Shown piece after piece: positions 30,265 through 39,568 of a stretch of DNA of 64,000 bases (position 1 is its first letter; every line of letters starts with the position of its first letter). A program made the translations under genes and the position numbers. The stretch comes from Roseiarcus sp963717215 (lineage in GTDB: Bacteria; Pseudomonadota; Alphaproteobacteria; Rhizobiales; Beijerinckiaceae): positions 1 to 64,000 of the forward strand of contig CAVQVS010000008.1 in assembly GCA_963717215.1 (NCBI GenBank), in the 5' to 3' direction. The notes under the pieces are model-generated. The model searched no databases. It was given only the letters and a program-made list of their open reading frames with translations, and had not been told where the DNA came from.

Positions 30265-31348
30265 ATGAAAACCAAAGCCGCCGTCTGCCGCGCTTTCGGC
30301 GCGCCGCTGACGATCGAAACGGTCGAGCTCGCCGAGCCGGGGCCGGGCGAGGTCATGATCCGGACCGCCGCCTGCGCAATTTGCCACAGCGACATTTTCT
30401 ACGTCGACGGCGCCTGGGGCGGCGAGTTGCCGGCGGTCTACGGCCACGAGGCGGCGGGCGTGGTCGAGGCGGTTGGCCCGGGCGTGACGCGCCTCAAAGT
30501 CGGCGACCATGTGGTGGCAACGCTCATCCGCAATTGCGGCTTCTGCCCGGCCTGCACCGAGGGCGCGCCGGTCTTCTGCGAGGAAGCATTCCCACTCGAC
30601 CGCGACACTCCTTTGCACGACGGCGCCGGCAAGCCATCGTGCACGGCCTGCGCACCGGCGCCTTCGCCGAGCACATGGTCGTCGACCAGTCACAGGCGAT
30701 CGCGATTCCGAAGGACATGGCCCTCGATAGCGCGGCGCTCATCGCCTGCGGCGTGCTGACCGGCATGGGCGCGGTCTCAATACGGCCGGCGTCAAAGCAG
30801 GCTCGAGCGTCGTCGTCATCGGCTGCGGCGGCGTCGGCCTCAATTCTATCCAGGGCGCGCGGATCTCCGGCGCCTCCCCGATCATCGCCGTCGACGTCGA
30901 GCCGGCTAAGCTCGCCGCCGCGCGCGAATTCGGCGCGACAGAGACAATCAACGCCAGAAGCGAGGATGTCGCTGAGCGCGTGACGGTGCTGACGCGAGGA
31001 CGCAAAGCGGACTGGGTGTTCGTCACCGTCGGCGTCAAGGGCGCGGCGGAACAGGGCGTTTCGTTGATGAAGCGCAACGGCGCGACTGTGCTGGTCGGCA
31101 TGCCGCCGTCGGGGGTTACGGCGACGATCGACCCCGGCTGGCTCGCCGCCGACGGCCAGAGGATTCTCGGCTCGAAGATGGGCTCGGCGCGGCCAGCGAT
31201 CGACGTGCCAAAAATCGTCCAGCTTTATCGCGAGGGTCGCCTCAAGCTCGACCAATTGATCAGCGGCCGCTATCGGCTCGAGTCCATCAACAAGGCGCTG
31301 GCTTCCTCGCGCTCCGGCGCGGCGGTGCGCAACGTCATCGTGTTTTGA
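30265..31348 (+). CDS. zinc-dependent alcohol dehydrogenase, two frameshifts as sequenced
   Basis: A medium-chain dehydrogenase. The start ATG is at 30265 (MKTKAAVCRAFGAPLTIETV). Catalytic zinc ligands are C and H in ACAICHSD and YGHEAAGVVE. The structural zinc site is CGFCPACTEGAPVFC, four cysteines. The NAD-binding VVVIGCGGVGLNSIQGARI appears in a later frame. The frames join if one base is added near 30635 (DGAGKP / IVHGLRTGAF) and one near 30777 (GMGAV / LNTAGVKAG), so both are -1 (or +2) changes. Length about 361 residues, ending AAVRNVIVF. Sequence resembles enzymes of the benzyl/S-hydroxymethyl alcohol dehydrogenase type; the substrate is not known. No clear operon partner. Confidence 0.85.
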
Positions 31349-31355
31349 GCGACTC

Positions 31356-31857
31356 TCAGGAAATTCGCGGCGCCGACTCAGACCGTTGAACGATGATCAG
31401 AAGGATAAGCGTGAGCACAGGGAAGGCGAGGTCGCCGAAAAAGGGGACGCCGGCGTTGCCGGGCGCAAAGTTGCCGGCGGCAATCATCTGTCCCACGTGA
31501 CCAACCGCGTCTCCCAGCAGGAAGATCGCGTTGATGATCACGACCGCCGCCTTGAACTCGAGGCTGCGCCAGAAGCTTATGCAGGCGGCTCGCGCCCATC
31601 GCGAGATCCGCCATGCCGACCTCGAACTGGAACGGGCTCGGCTCCCAGCCAATGTCCGCCGCGGCGATTTCAGGGAAGAACAGATGAAAGACCGCCGCCC
31701 AGAGGCCGGTGACGCCAATGGGCAGGAGCAGGATCCATGCGAGCAACCGATCGGCGATCGGCGCTCCCGATCGACTTAGCCACGCACATGCAAGCGCCGC
31801 GACGAACAGAAACACCGGCAGGTTGCGCAGGACGAAGGCGATCGTTTCGGCCATCAT
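31356..31857 (-). CDS. small four-helix membrane protein (DUF6790-like), one frameshift as sequenced
   Basis: The product begins MMAETIAFVLRNLPVFLFVA and has about four hydrophobic segments: FLFVAALACAWL, LLAWILLLPIGVTGLWAAVF, an FKAAVVIINAIFLLGDAVGH helix, and FPVLTLILLIIVQ. The conserved-looking middle is DIGWEPSPFQFEVGMADLAM. A +1 change near 31597 separates MADLAM from ARAACISFWRSLEF; removing one G restores about 166 residues. It resembles the DUF6790 family from memory. The function is unknown. It is convergent with the alcohol dehydrogenase, seven bases apart. Confidence 0.65.
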
Positions 31858-31980
31858 GGGCTCCAGACGCGCATGGGCGGAGGCTTGGCGAGGGGGCTTG
31901 CAAGCGTTAGCACAGTGGAGCAGGAGGCGCGAACGCTTAACCTCCGGTTCTCGCCCTCCTCCCGAATCGTCCGGACGCTT

Positions 31981-33192
31981 ATGAAAATCGCCGAACTCAA
32001 AACCTTCGTCGTCGGCAATCCGCCGCCCGCCTTCGGCGGCCGCTACTTCATTTTCCTCAAGCTCAAGACCGCCTGCGGGATCGAGGGCGTGGGCGAAGTC
32101 TATGCCGCGAGCTTCGCGCCAAAGGCGATCGTGGCGATGATCGAGGACGTGTTCGAGCGTCATGTCGAGGGCGCCGATCCGTTCCGCATCGAGGCGCTTT
32201 GGCGCAATGTCTATGGCCGCGGCTATTCGGGCCGGCCCGACATCTCGCTGATGGGCGTCCTCTCCGGCATCGAGATGGCGCTGTGGGACATCATCGGCAA
32301 GGCGGTCGGCAAGCCCGTCTATGCCTTGCTCGGCGGCAAGGTGCACGAGCGGCTGCGCAGCTACACCTATCTCTATCCCGACGAGCCCGGCTCGCACGCC
32401 CATTCCGACAGTCCGGTTTACTCCAATCCGAAGGCCGCGGCCGAACGCGCGCTCAAATATATGGCGCAAGGCTTCACCGCGGTGAAGTTCGATTCCGCCG
32501 GACCCTACTCGACCTTCGATCCTCGCCAGCCGAGCCTCGAGCGGCTCGAGCTTTGCGAGGCCTTCATGAGGACGTTGCGGGAAGCAGTCGGCACCAAATG
32601 CGATCTCCTGTTCGGGACGCACGGTCAGTTCACGGTCTCCGGCGCGCTGCGTCTGGCGCGGCGGATCGAGGCTTACGAGCCCTTATGGTTCGAGGAGCCG
32701 ACGCCGCCCGAGGCGCCGGAGGAGATGGCCAAGGTCGCCGCGCAATGTCGCGTGCCGATCGCAACCGGCGAGCGCCTTACGACCAAGTATGAATTCGCGC
32801 GCGTGCTCGAAACCGGCGCCGCGTCGATCCTGCAGATGAATCTGGGCCGGGTCGGCGGCATTCTGGAAGCCAAGAAGATCGCCGGGATGGCGGAAGCGCA
32901 TTATGCGCAGATCGCGCCGCATCTCTACTGCGGGCCGGTCGTCGGCGCAGCCAACGTTCAGCTCGCGACCTGCAGCCCGAACTTTCTCATCCTCGAGAGC
33001 ATCGAGCGTTGGGACGGCTTCCATGCTCAGATCCTCAAGACGCCGATCCGCTGGGAGGATGGCTTTGTCATCCCGCCGGAAGAGCCGGGGCTGGGCGTCG
33101 AGCTGAACGAGGAGGTGGCGCTGGCTCATCCCTGGACGGGAACCGATCTCCATCTCATGCCAAGATCATCGCCGGCGCTGCCGCCGGATTGA
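31981..33192 (+). CDS. enolase-superfamily enzyme (mandelate racemase / muconate lactonizing family)
   Basis: The 403-residue product has the capping domain (MKIAELKTFVVGNPPPAFGG, ...GVLSGIEMALWDIIGKAVGK) and barrel domain of the MR/MLE family. Likely metal ligands and acid/base residues lie in AVKFDSAGP near 180, GTHGQFT near 215, WFEEPTPPE near 240, IATGERLTTKYEF near 262 and the histidine of IAPHLYCGPV near 315. This layout resembles acid-sugar dehydratases of the galactonate/mannonate type, but several close relatives have unknown substrates, so I give no specific reaction. It starts at the ATG at 31981, divergent from the small membrane protein by 123 bases. Confidence 0.85.
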   Translation: MKIAELKTFVVGNPPPAFGGRYFIFLKLKTACGIEGVGEVYAASFAPKAIVAMIEDVFERHVEGADPFRIEALWRNVYGRGYSGRPDISLMGVLSGIEMALWDIIGKAVGKPVYALLGGKVHERLRSYTYLYPDEPGSHAHSDSPVYSNPKAAAERALKYMAQGFTAVKFDSAGPYSTFDPRQPSLERLELCEAFMRTLREAVGTKCDLLFGTHGQFTVSGALRLARRIEAYEPLWFEEPTPPEAPEEMAKVAAQCRVPIATGERLTTKYEFARVLETGAASILQMNLGRVGGILEAKKIAGMAEAHYAQIAPHLYCGPVVGAANVQLATCSPNFLILESIERWDGFHAQILKTPIRWEDGFVIPPEEPGLGVELNEEVALAHPWTGTDLHLMPRSSPALPPD

Positions 33193-33242
33193 CGTTTTTT
33201 CCGATCACGCCTCGCCACTTACGCGGCGGCCAAAGGATTCAA

Positions 33243-34103
33243 ATGGTTGAACGCGAGACTGACACCGTCCCAAGCTCATCGAAGCTGAGCAGCGCTCAAG
33301 CCTGGACCAACCGGGTGGTGGGGGCTGTCGGCGACGTCATTTTGGCGTCCGGCGTCGTAGGCACGGTCATCAGCTTTTACCTTCAGGGCCGCAGCTGGGA
33401 ATACCAAACGCGATCCGCCAAGATCGAAAAGGATTCCGGGGCCGTCTTGTCCGTGCTCGAAGGCGTGGACAAGCTGCTCGACGAGAAATGGCTGCCCACT
33501 TACGAACTGAACGACGCCATCAAAACCAAGCTCGAGGGCGAGAAGCTGGATGCGGCGGTCAAGCGCTTTTACGCGGCCAACAAAGATTGGGAAATTCGGC
33601 ACAACATCCTCGTGTCGAATTTAAGAATCGCGGTCAATTCCCAGTTCGGCATCGAGGACCGGAATCTGAATGTGGGTGCGATCGACTGCCGGACTTACAC
33701 ATTGAAAGGACTGCAACCGAACGGGTCCGATCCGCTGCCGGTCGGCGCCCTCTTGGAAATCGCCTACAATTGCCACAACGCCATCAAGGGGAAGATCGAC
33801 GAGCAGCTCCGGGCGAGGGAACAGAACAATGCGGTTTGGCCAGCATCGGTTGCGGAACCGGATCCGGGCGGCGTGGCGCTCAGTCACATCTGGTGGGTCG
33901 ACAAGGTCTTGCAATGCATGATGGTCGAGCGGGCGCTCGAACTTCGTCAACAGTCTCCGCAAGTGCCGATCCTGCCGGTCACGGCGCCTGAGGATTCGCG
34001 CGCCTATACGACGAACGAGCGTGAGCGGGCGCGCGAAGAGGAATGCGTAGGGCCTTACAAAAGCGACCCCGCCCTCGGGCTGGCGTCGCTCAAACCAGGT
34101 TGA
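33243..34103 (+). CDS. unrecognised protein with one N-terminal membrane segment
   Basis: The 286-residue product has a polar N-terminus (about 25 residues), a hydrophobic stretch RVVGAVGDVILASGVVGTVI, then a long charged helical region (KIEKDSGAVLSVLEGVDKLL) and a mixed C-terminal part with single cysteines at CRTYTL and NCHNAIKG. This suggests a membrane-anchored protein with a cytoplasmic or periplasmic helical body. I do not recognise the family. The start ATG at 33243 follows the stop of the enolase-superfamily gene by 50 bases, so it could be co-transcribed, but a functional link is not shown. Confidence 0.6.
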   Translation: MVERETDTVPSSSKLSSAQAWTNRVVGAVGDVILASGVVGTVISFYLQGRSWEYQTRSAKIEKDSGAVLSVLEGVDKLLDEKWLPTYELNDAIKTKLEGEKLDAAVKRFYAANKDWEIRHNILVSNLRIAVNSQFGIEDRNLNVGAIDCRTYTLKGLQPNGSDPLPVGALLEIAYNCHNAIKGKIDEQLRAREQNNAVWPASVAEPDPGGVALSHIWWVDKVLQCMMVERALELRQQSPQVPILPVTAPEDSRAYTTNERERAREEECVGPYKSDPALGLASLKPG

Positions 34104-34891
34104 CGCCCCGCGCCGGCTAGCCGTTTCACCTTGGTGCCAGCTTTACGCCGGTTACACGGCGCGCTTAGACCTAGCCGCCATTTTACCCGCAGGCTCTAAT
34201 GTTTTCAGTCGGTTGCGACCCCATTTAGTTGCATACTCAAAAATCGGCGCTTTTGGCGCGGGCGCAAATAACATGTTCTACGCGACATTCGTCTAGCGTC
34301 TTCAAGTATCCTCGCCCTCGGCGAAGCTCTCGTTCCGCCTGCTTGAGAAAGCCTTCGCCCGACCTGGCGGCGGTGTCTGCCGGCTGCTGAGCGCTTCTTC
34401 TTCGACAAGTCGCTCGCCGCTTAGCGAGTCGCTCGCCGCTCGGAAGGAGCATCCTGCGCCAGGCATTTGCTTCGGCCGGAAACCACTCAGAGGCGGGCTC
34501 GCCGCCCGTGCCAGCGCACCTTTCGCACAAGCCCCTTCGGTAGCGCGCTTTTGGGTCTCGCACGCTCACTTTCGAGTCTGGTGTGCCGCTCGCGTCGCAG
34601 CGCGACTTGCAGGGGAGGATGGTGAGTAGGCGGCTATGGCGGCGTGCCGAAATCCTCGAACCCGTCGAGGAGGCGTCGAGCGTCGTCAGCGACGGGGATC
34701 GGCAGGACGGCGCCGCTGCTTTTCCTTATCGTGCATGCTCTCGGCTGTGCCTGGAGCAGATTGCAATTCCGTCGGATCGGGCGATGTAGGGCGCACTCGC
34801 TACCGCGCCAGCCGCGCTCCAAAGGGCGCGGCTAAGAACGCCCGTCTTACCGCGGGCCACCGAGCGCGGCTTCGAGGGCCAGGTGGAAGCC
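34104..34891. other. gene-free stretch with a 14-bp direct repeat
   Basis: About 790 bases between convergent genes, with no supportable reading frame on either strand. It contains a direct repeat AGTCGCTCGCCGCT at 34408-34421 and 34427-34440, five bases apart. I see no transposase remnant, tRNA or clear terminator. It may be decayed DNA. Confidence 0.4.
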
Positions 34892-35698
34892 CTATCCGAA
34901 CCGAAACGCCGAGATCATCTTGCCGCCGATCTTTTCGTTGAAGTCGCGCGTTCCCTTGCTGTCGCCAGCGGCGCCGGCCACCACCATCAGCGGCAGGAGA
35001 TGCTCCTCGCGCGGATGGCACGCGCGCGCCGAGGGCGCCTTGTCCCATTGCGTGAGCCGCGCCTCGCGCTCCGGCCCCGGCGCTTTCGCGGTCTCGTCGA
35101 GCCAGGCGTCAAAGGCGGCGGACGCCGTCGTGTCGCCGTCGCGAAAATGCCGGAGGTCGTGGAAGCTCATGCCGCTGCCAACGATGGCGACGCCCTGATC
35201 GCGCAAGGGCGCGAGCGCCTTGCCGAGCTTGATGTGGAACGCAGGATCGAGGTCCTTGCGCAGGGACAGCATGACGACCGGGATCTCGGCCTTCGGATCG
35301 AGGATGAGGAACGGCACGAACACGCCGTGATCGAAGCCGCGCTCGCCATCGGTCGCGACGGGCAGCCCCGCCGCCTCGATGAGGCGCTTCACTTCGGCCG
35401 CCAGTTCCGGATCGCCGGGCGCGGGATAGCTCAGCTTATACGTGTGCGGAGGAAAGCCATTATAGTCGTAGAGCATGCCCGGCTTCGGGTTGACGCTGAC
35501 GGTCGGCTTGTCCGCCTCCCAATGCGCGGTGATGACCAGGAACGCCTTCGGCCGCTCGGGCAGCGAGTTGAGGACGCCGGCCAGGTAATCGCGCAGATTG
35601 TCCCAGGCATGCGGGCCAAAGGGCGGCGGAAACTCGATCCAGAAGCAGGGCCCGCCACCATGCGGCACGAAGATCACGGGTTGGCGGATGGCGTCCAT
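34892..35698 (-). CDS. extradiol aromatic ring-opening dioxygenase, DODA/YgiD type
   Basis: Enzymes of this LigB-like family open catechol rings next to the hydroxyls using non-haem iron or zinc. The start chosen is the ATG at 35698 (MDAIRQPVIFVPHGGGPCFW); an in-frame ATG 30 bases upstream is also possible. Metal-binding residues fit the His in VPHGGGP near residue 13, HWEAD near 60, and FDHGVFVP near 120. The C-terminal half has VGSGMSFHDLRHF with a further conserved His and AREEHLLPLMV. At about 268 residues it is the family's usual length. No aromatic pathway genes are nearby. Confidence 0.85.
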   Translation of the reverse strand: MDAIRQPVIFVPHGGGPCFWIEFPPPFGPHAWDNLRDYLAGVLNSLPERPKAFLVITAHWEADKPTVSVNPKPGMLYDYNGFPPHTYKLSYPAPGDPELAAEVKRLIEAAGLPVATDGERGFDHGVFVPFLILDPKAEIPVVMLSLRKDLDPAFHIKLGKALAPLRDQGVAIVGSGMSFHDLRHFRDGDTTASAAFDAWLDETAKAPGPEREARLTQWDKAPSARACHPREEHLLPLMVVAGAAGDSKGTRDFNEKIGGKMISAFRFG

Positions 35699-35934
35699 GG
35701 GAACCTCGGGGTCTCGCTTGGCTCCCACGGACTTAAGTCACGCAGCGTGGCGGCGCAACGATGCGTCCCAGCGTCTCGCGCATGATCGATCCGGTCGGCA
35801 TAGTGAAAAGAGTTATTCGGCGCCGCTAACCAAATTCTCCTCCGCAAGTCGCAGCAGGACGGAACTGTAGACAACAAGGGCAAAGCGATGTAGAAAGGGA
35901 GACAAAGTATAATATTGGTAGAAGGTCCAGTGAG

Positions 35935-36183
35935 CTGAGCCTTAACATCAAGGATCCGGAGGCGCATCGCCTCGCGCAGCAGATCGCACGAGCCACTGGC
36001 GAAACGATGACACGCGTCGTCACCGAAGCCTTACGGGAGCGACTGGCAGGCCTCGAACGGCGAAGCAAACGGGCGACTGTCGAAGAACTCTTAGCGATCG
36101 CCCACCGCGCCGCCTCGCAGGTTAAACGTCCCTATGTCGACCATGCGGAGCTTTTGTACGACGAGCACGGCCTGCCGAGATGA
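35935..36183 (+). CDS. vapB: VapB-like antitoxin with non-ATG (CTG) start
   Basis: A short frame reads LSLNIKDPEAHRLAQQIARA, then GETMTRVVTEALRERLAGLE and ends YDEHGLPR at 36183, about 82 residues. This is the familiar rhizobial VapB antitoxin layout, DNA-binding N-terminus and toxin-wrapping C-terminus. No ATG, GTG or TTG lies in frame where relatives start MSLNIKDPE; the codon there is CTG (35935), with a GAAGG site 13 bases upstream. The stop overlaps the VapC start (ATGA). A base substitution error at the start codon is an alternative to true CTG initiation. Confidence 0.75.
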   Translation: MSLNIKDPEAHRLAQQIARATGETMTRVVTEALRERLAGLERRSKRATVEELLAIAHRAASQVKRPYVDHAELLYDEHGLPR

Positions 36184-36566
36184 TCCTCGACACATCCGCC
36201 CTTGTCGCTGTGCTTTACGGGGAACCGGAAGCGCGAGATTTCGTTGAACGCATCCGCGCCGCCGAGGTCTGCCGAATCAGTGTGGCGAACCATGTCGAAC
36301 TCTCAATGGTTGTCGAGAGTCAGCTCGGTCCTGACGGCACGCGCCAGGCCGACGCCTTCCTCCGCCGCGCGGGCGTCGTTGTTGAGGCCGTAACCATCGA
36401 GCAGGGCGACCTGGCTCGGCAGGCTTTTCTCGACTTCGGCAAGGGCCGGCACAAGGCTGCCCTAGACTTTGGCGACTGTTTTGCCTACGCGCTTAGCCGA
36501 GCGACGGGCGAAGCGCTCCTGTTCAAGGGCGGCGATTTCGCCCTGACCGACATTCGCCGCGCGTGA
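36180..36566 (+). CDS. vapC: VapC-family PIN-domain toxin ribonuclease
   Basis: VapC toxins cut RNA, often initiator tRNA, and are held by VapB. The 128-residue product has the PIN core: MILDTSALVAVLYGEPEA with the first catalytic Asp at residue 4, the conserved Glu in SVANHVELSMVVES, and the late acidic cluster ALDFGDCFAYALSRATG followed by LLFKGGDFALTDI. All expected acidic residues are present, so the toxin looks functional. It overlaps vapB by four bases. Confidence 0.9.
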   Translation: MILDTSALVAVLYGEPEARDFVERIRAAEVCRISVANHVELSMVVESQLGPDGTRQADAFLRRAGVVVEAVTIEQGDLARQAFLDFGKGRHKAALDFGDCFAYALSRATGEALLFKGGDFALTDIRRA

Positions 36567-36587
36567 GGGTCCCTTCGGAAAGAAGGC

Positions 36588-37438
36588 TCACGCCGCGTCG
36601 TGAAAGATCACGCCGAGCGTGAAGCGCTCGCCGCTTCTGATCCGGCTCACGCCATGGCGCAGATTGACGCGATAAGTTCCCCGCGTCCCCTGCACGGGCC
36701 GCTCGCGCACGGCGAAGATCACGCCGTCGCCCTGGGTCAGCGGCGCGACCTCCGCGCGCGACTGCATACGCGGCCGCTGCTCGGTCAGCACGAACTCGCC
36801 GCCGGCGAAGTCATGGCCAGGCTCGGAGAGCAGGATCGTCACCTGCAGTGGAAAGAGATGCTCGCCATAGACGTCCTGGTGCAGGCAATTGTAGTCGCCA
36901 GGGCCGTAGCGCAGCAGGAGCGGCGTCGGGCGCTTCTGACCCGCCTCATGACAGCGCGCGAGGAAGGCGTCATGTTCCGCGGGATAGCGGACCGAAATGC
37001 CCATCGCCTCGTTCCAACTGTCCGCGATCGGCGCCAGATGCGGATAGAAACCGCGGCGAAGCGCGACGATCGGGTCGGGCAACGGATTGGCGAAATATTT
37101 GTACTCGCCGCGGCCAAAGCCGTGGCTCCCCATCACGATGCGCGAGCGGAAGCGCGCGTCGTCGGAATAGAGCGCCGCAAGCTCGCGACACATTTCGGGT
37201 GAGATGAGCTGCGGCACGACCGCGCACCCATAGGCGTCGACTTCGCGCTCGATTCTCGGCCAGTCGAGCGTGGCAAGGCCCTCATCCGGCCAGCTACGTC
37301 GGCCCCCTTCTCCCCGGGGGAGAAGGGGAGCGGAGGCGCCGCTCGTCCCCTCTCCCCGGGGAGAGGGGTGGGGGTGAGGGCTCGACGCGCAGGGCTGAGG
37401 TCCTGCTCTAACAGAGGCGTCGGGGCTCGGACCTTCAT
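36588..37438 (-). CDS. 2-oxoglutarate/Fe(II) oxygenase, reading frame interrupted by a palindromic repeat element
   Basis: The body has the double-stranded beta-helix motif of 2OG-Fe(II) oxygenases: NCLHQDVYGEHLFPLQVTIL gives the HxD pair, and TYRVNLRHGVSRIRSGERF gives the distal His and the Arg that holds 2-oxoglutarate. The family start is probably the ATG at 37438, which overlaps the ada stop as TGATG. From there the frame enters a 104-bp repeat element (37278-37381) and leaves it out of frame with the oxygenase. Removing the element end to end yields a continuous reading SPARR-LATLDWPRIEREVD. As sequenced the gene is split, or starts elsewhere. Linkage to ada suggests a DNA or protein demethylation-repair role, which is inference. 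Confidence 0.75.
37278..37381. repeat. 104-bp palindromic repeat element inside the oxygenase gene
   Basis: The unit begins GCCCTCA and ends TGAGGGC when read on the minus strand (imperfectly extended terminal inverted repeats). It holds two inner palindromes, CCCCTCTCCCCGGGGAGAGG and CCCTTCTCCCCCGGGGAGAA-type, that can fold into strong hairpins. Such repeats are familiar between genes in rhizobial genomes. Here it lies inside a reading frame. A related unit is in thiD (48484-48597). Confidence 0.8.
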
Positions 37439-38527
37439 CACGCCGCCTCGCGGTCGATGAGTTTGCGCTTGCGCTCGACGCCCCAGCGATAGCCGGAGAG
37501 ATCGCCGTCCGATCGCACCACCCGATGGCATGGGATCGCAATCGCAAGTGGGTTCGCGCCGCAGGCCTGCGCGACGGCGCGCACGGCCTTTGGCTGGCCG
37601 ATCGCGCGGGCAATCTTCGCGTAGCTCGCCGTCTTGCCGGGCGGGATGGCTTGCAACGCCGCCCACACCTTTTGCTGGAACGCGGTGCCGCGGATATCGA
37701 GCGGAAGATCGAGGCGCTGACCGGGCGCCTCGACGAGACCGACGACCTCAGCGACCATACGCTCGAATTCCGCGTCGCCGCCCTTGAGCTCCGCGCGCGG
37801 GAAGCGGTCCTGCAGGTCGCGCACGAGGGCGTCGGGATCGTCGCCGAGCGTGATGGCGCAGACGCCCTTGTCGGTGGCCGCGACCAGCACCGCGCCGAGC
37901 GAGGCCTCGCCGACCGCGAAGCGGATAATCGCCCCTGCGCCGCCGCGGCGGACCGCGCCCGGAGTCATCCCCAATCGCGCCGTCGTGTTCTCGTAGAAGC
38001 GGCTCGAGGAATTGAAGCCCGCATCATAGATCGCTTCCGTAACCGTTTCCGCCGTGCGCAGCTTGTCGGCAGCGCGGCGCGCGCGCATCTCGGCGGCATA
38101 GGCTTTCGGGGTCACGCCCGTGAGAGCCTTGAACACGCGATGGAAGTGATAGGGGCTCAGGCCAACGCCCGATGCGAGCTCGGAAAGCTTCGGCGCCTCC
38201 TCCGCGGTTTCGATCCGTTCGCAGGCTTGGCTGACCGCCTGAACTTGCGGATCGGGGCGCGCCAAGCTGGTCGGGCCGGCAGCGTTTGCAGGCTCGGTAG
38301 CCCGCTGTCTCGGCTTGAGCGCTGGTTTCGAAGAACGTGACGTTCTCGCGTTTGGCGGGCCGCGAGGCGCAGCTCGGATGGCAATAAATTCCAGTCGTGC
38401 GCACCGCAAACAGGAACTTGCCGTCGAAGGCGGCATCGCGGCGCTTGACCGCCTGCCATCGCTCTTCGTCGCGAGCCGGCGCGCAGGACGTGTCGAGCTC
38501 ACGCGTTTCGGTCATGGGTTTCAACAT
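37438..38527 (-). CDS. ada: Ada: bifunctional DNA-methyl-damage regulator and O6-methylguanine methyltransferase, one frameshift as sequenced
   Basis: Ada repairs methylphosphotriesters and O6-methylguanine and then activates repair genes. The N-terminal zinc domain reads RRDAAFDGKFLFAVRTTGIY, then CHPSCASRPAKRENV with the methyl-accepting Cys and YRACKRCRPDQ. Then come the AraC-type helix-turn-helix region (LSELASGVGLSPYHFHRVFK) and the methyltransferase active site (AIAIPCHRVVRSDGDLSGYR) near the C-terminus. A +1 change near 38264 separates RPDQL from ARPDPQVQ. Length about 362 residues. It is translationally coupled (TGATG) to the oxygenase and its start overlaps the LysR gene end by 29 bases. 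Confidence 0.9.
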
Positions 38528-39497
38528 AAGGACGGCTCCGAGGTTTGTCTGCTTGCCCGTCTATGCCAATCGGTAAGCGCCCGAACTCCGCTCCTTGCGG
38601 TGCAATTTTAAACCCCGCCCCCTGCGACGCTTGCGCATGGAAAGCGCGGCCGAACTCGAGGATCGTATCCGCCATCACCTGAACCGGCGCGCTCGGCCGG
38701 CCGAGCGCGGGAACCACGACGAACTCGGTCTCGCCGAGCGGCGGAAGCCCGGCCTCGGGGCCGACGGCGACCGTCCCTTCCGACCTGAGACGCGCCGATT
38801 GTGCGCCAACGCCAAGGCCGCCGAGAACGGCGCCGACCAGGCCGGACAGCGAGCCGCAGGTGCAGGCGATGCGCCAGGACACATTCGCTTTCTCGAGCGC
38901 CGCGAGAACCGCCTCGCGGGTGATGCTGCGCGGGGGAAAGAGAACGAGCGGCAGCGGCCGCTCAGGATCGTGCCGCCAGTCCGGCGCGGCGATCCAGACC
39001 ATCTGTTCGCGCCACACCATATGGCCGCGCCCGTCGCCCGCCCGCCGCTTGGCGAAAATCAGATCGAGCGCGCCCTCGTCCATATGTCCATAGAGATCGG
39101 CGGCGAGCCCGACCGTCATCTCGATGTCGACTTGAGGATGTCTCGATGCGAACGCGCGCAGGACCTGCGGCAGCAGGCTCGAGAGCGCGAAATCCTCCGA
39201 CGCGCCGAAGCGGACCCGTCCCCTGAGCTCGGCATTGGAGAAATAGCGCTCGGCGCGCGAATAGGCGGCGAGAATCTCGCCGGCGAGCACGGTCAGGGCC
39301 TGCCCGTCGACGGTCAGGGCGACCTTGTGGGTGTCGCGATCGAACAGGCGCCGGCAAATCTCCGCTTCGAGCCGGCGCACCTGCTGGCTCACCGTCGACT
39401 GGCGAATCCCCCGCCGCCGGGCGGCTTCCGAGAACGAGCCGGCCTCCGCCACCGCCAGGAAGGTCATGAGCAGGTCGGGATCGTAGGTCTCGGTCAT
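38499..39497 (-). CDS. LysR-family transcriptional regulator
   Basis: The N-terminal winged helix-turn-helix reads LMTFLAVAEAGSFSEAARRR, then QSTVSQQVRRLEAEICRRLF, typical of LysR regulators. An inducer-binding domain follows. The start ATG at 39497 is used; a GTG immediately before is possible. At about 332 residues it is slightly long: the last 35 residues are Pro/Gly-rich and overlap the ada start. It is divergent from the BASS transporter gene by 71 bases, the usual arrangement for a LysR regulator and its target, so control of that transporter is a fair inference. Confidence 0.88.
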   Translation of the reverse strand: MTETYDPDLLMTFLAVAEAGSFSEAARRRGIRQSTVSQQVRRLEAEICRRLFDRDTHKVALTVDGQALTVLAGEILAAYSRAERYFSNAELRGRVRFGASEDFALSSLLPQVLRAFASRHPQVDIEMTVGLAADLYGHMDEGALDLIFAKRRAGDGRGHMVWREQMVWIAAPDWRHDPERPLPLVLFPPRSITREAVLAALEKANVSWRIACTCGSLSGLVGAVLGGLGVGAQSARLRSEGTVAVGPEAGLPPLGETEFVVVPALGRPSAPVQVMADTILEFGRAFHAQASQGAGFKIAPQGAEFGRLPIGIDGQADKPRSRPYVETHDRNA

Positions 39498-39568
39498 CAC
39501 GGATCATGATAACTGAAACCGCGGAGAATGTCATTCCGAATGAGCGAGCGTTGCGGCATATAGTCGCC

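Noticed and set aside
34205..34569. Small minus-strand frames in the 34.1-34.9 kb gap
   Set aside because: Arg-rich with no family pattern, no ribosome sites, and overlapping each other in several frames.
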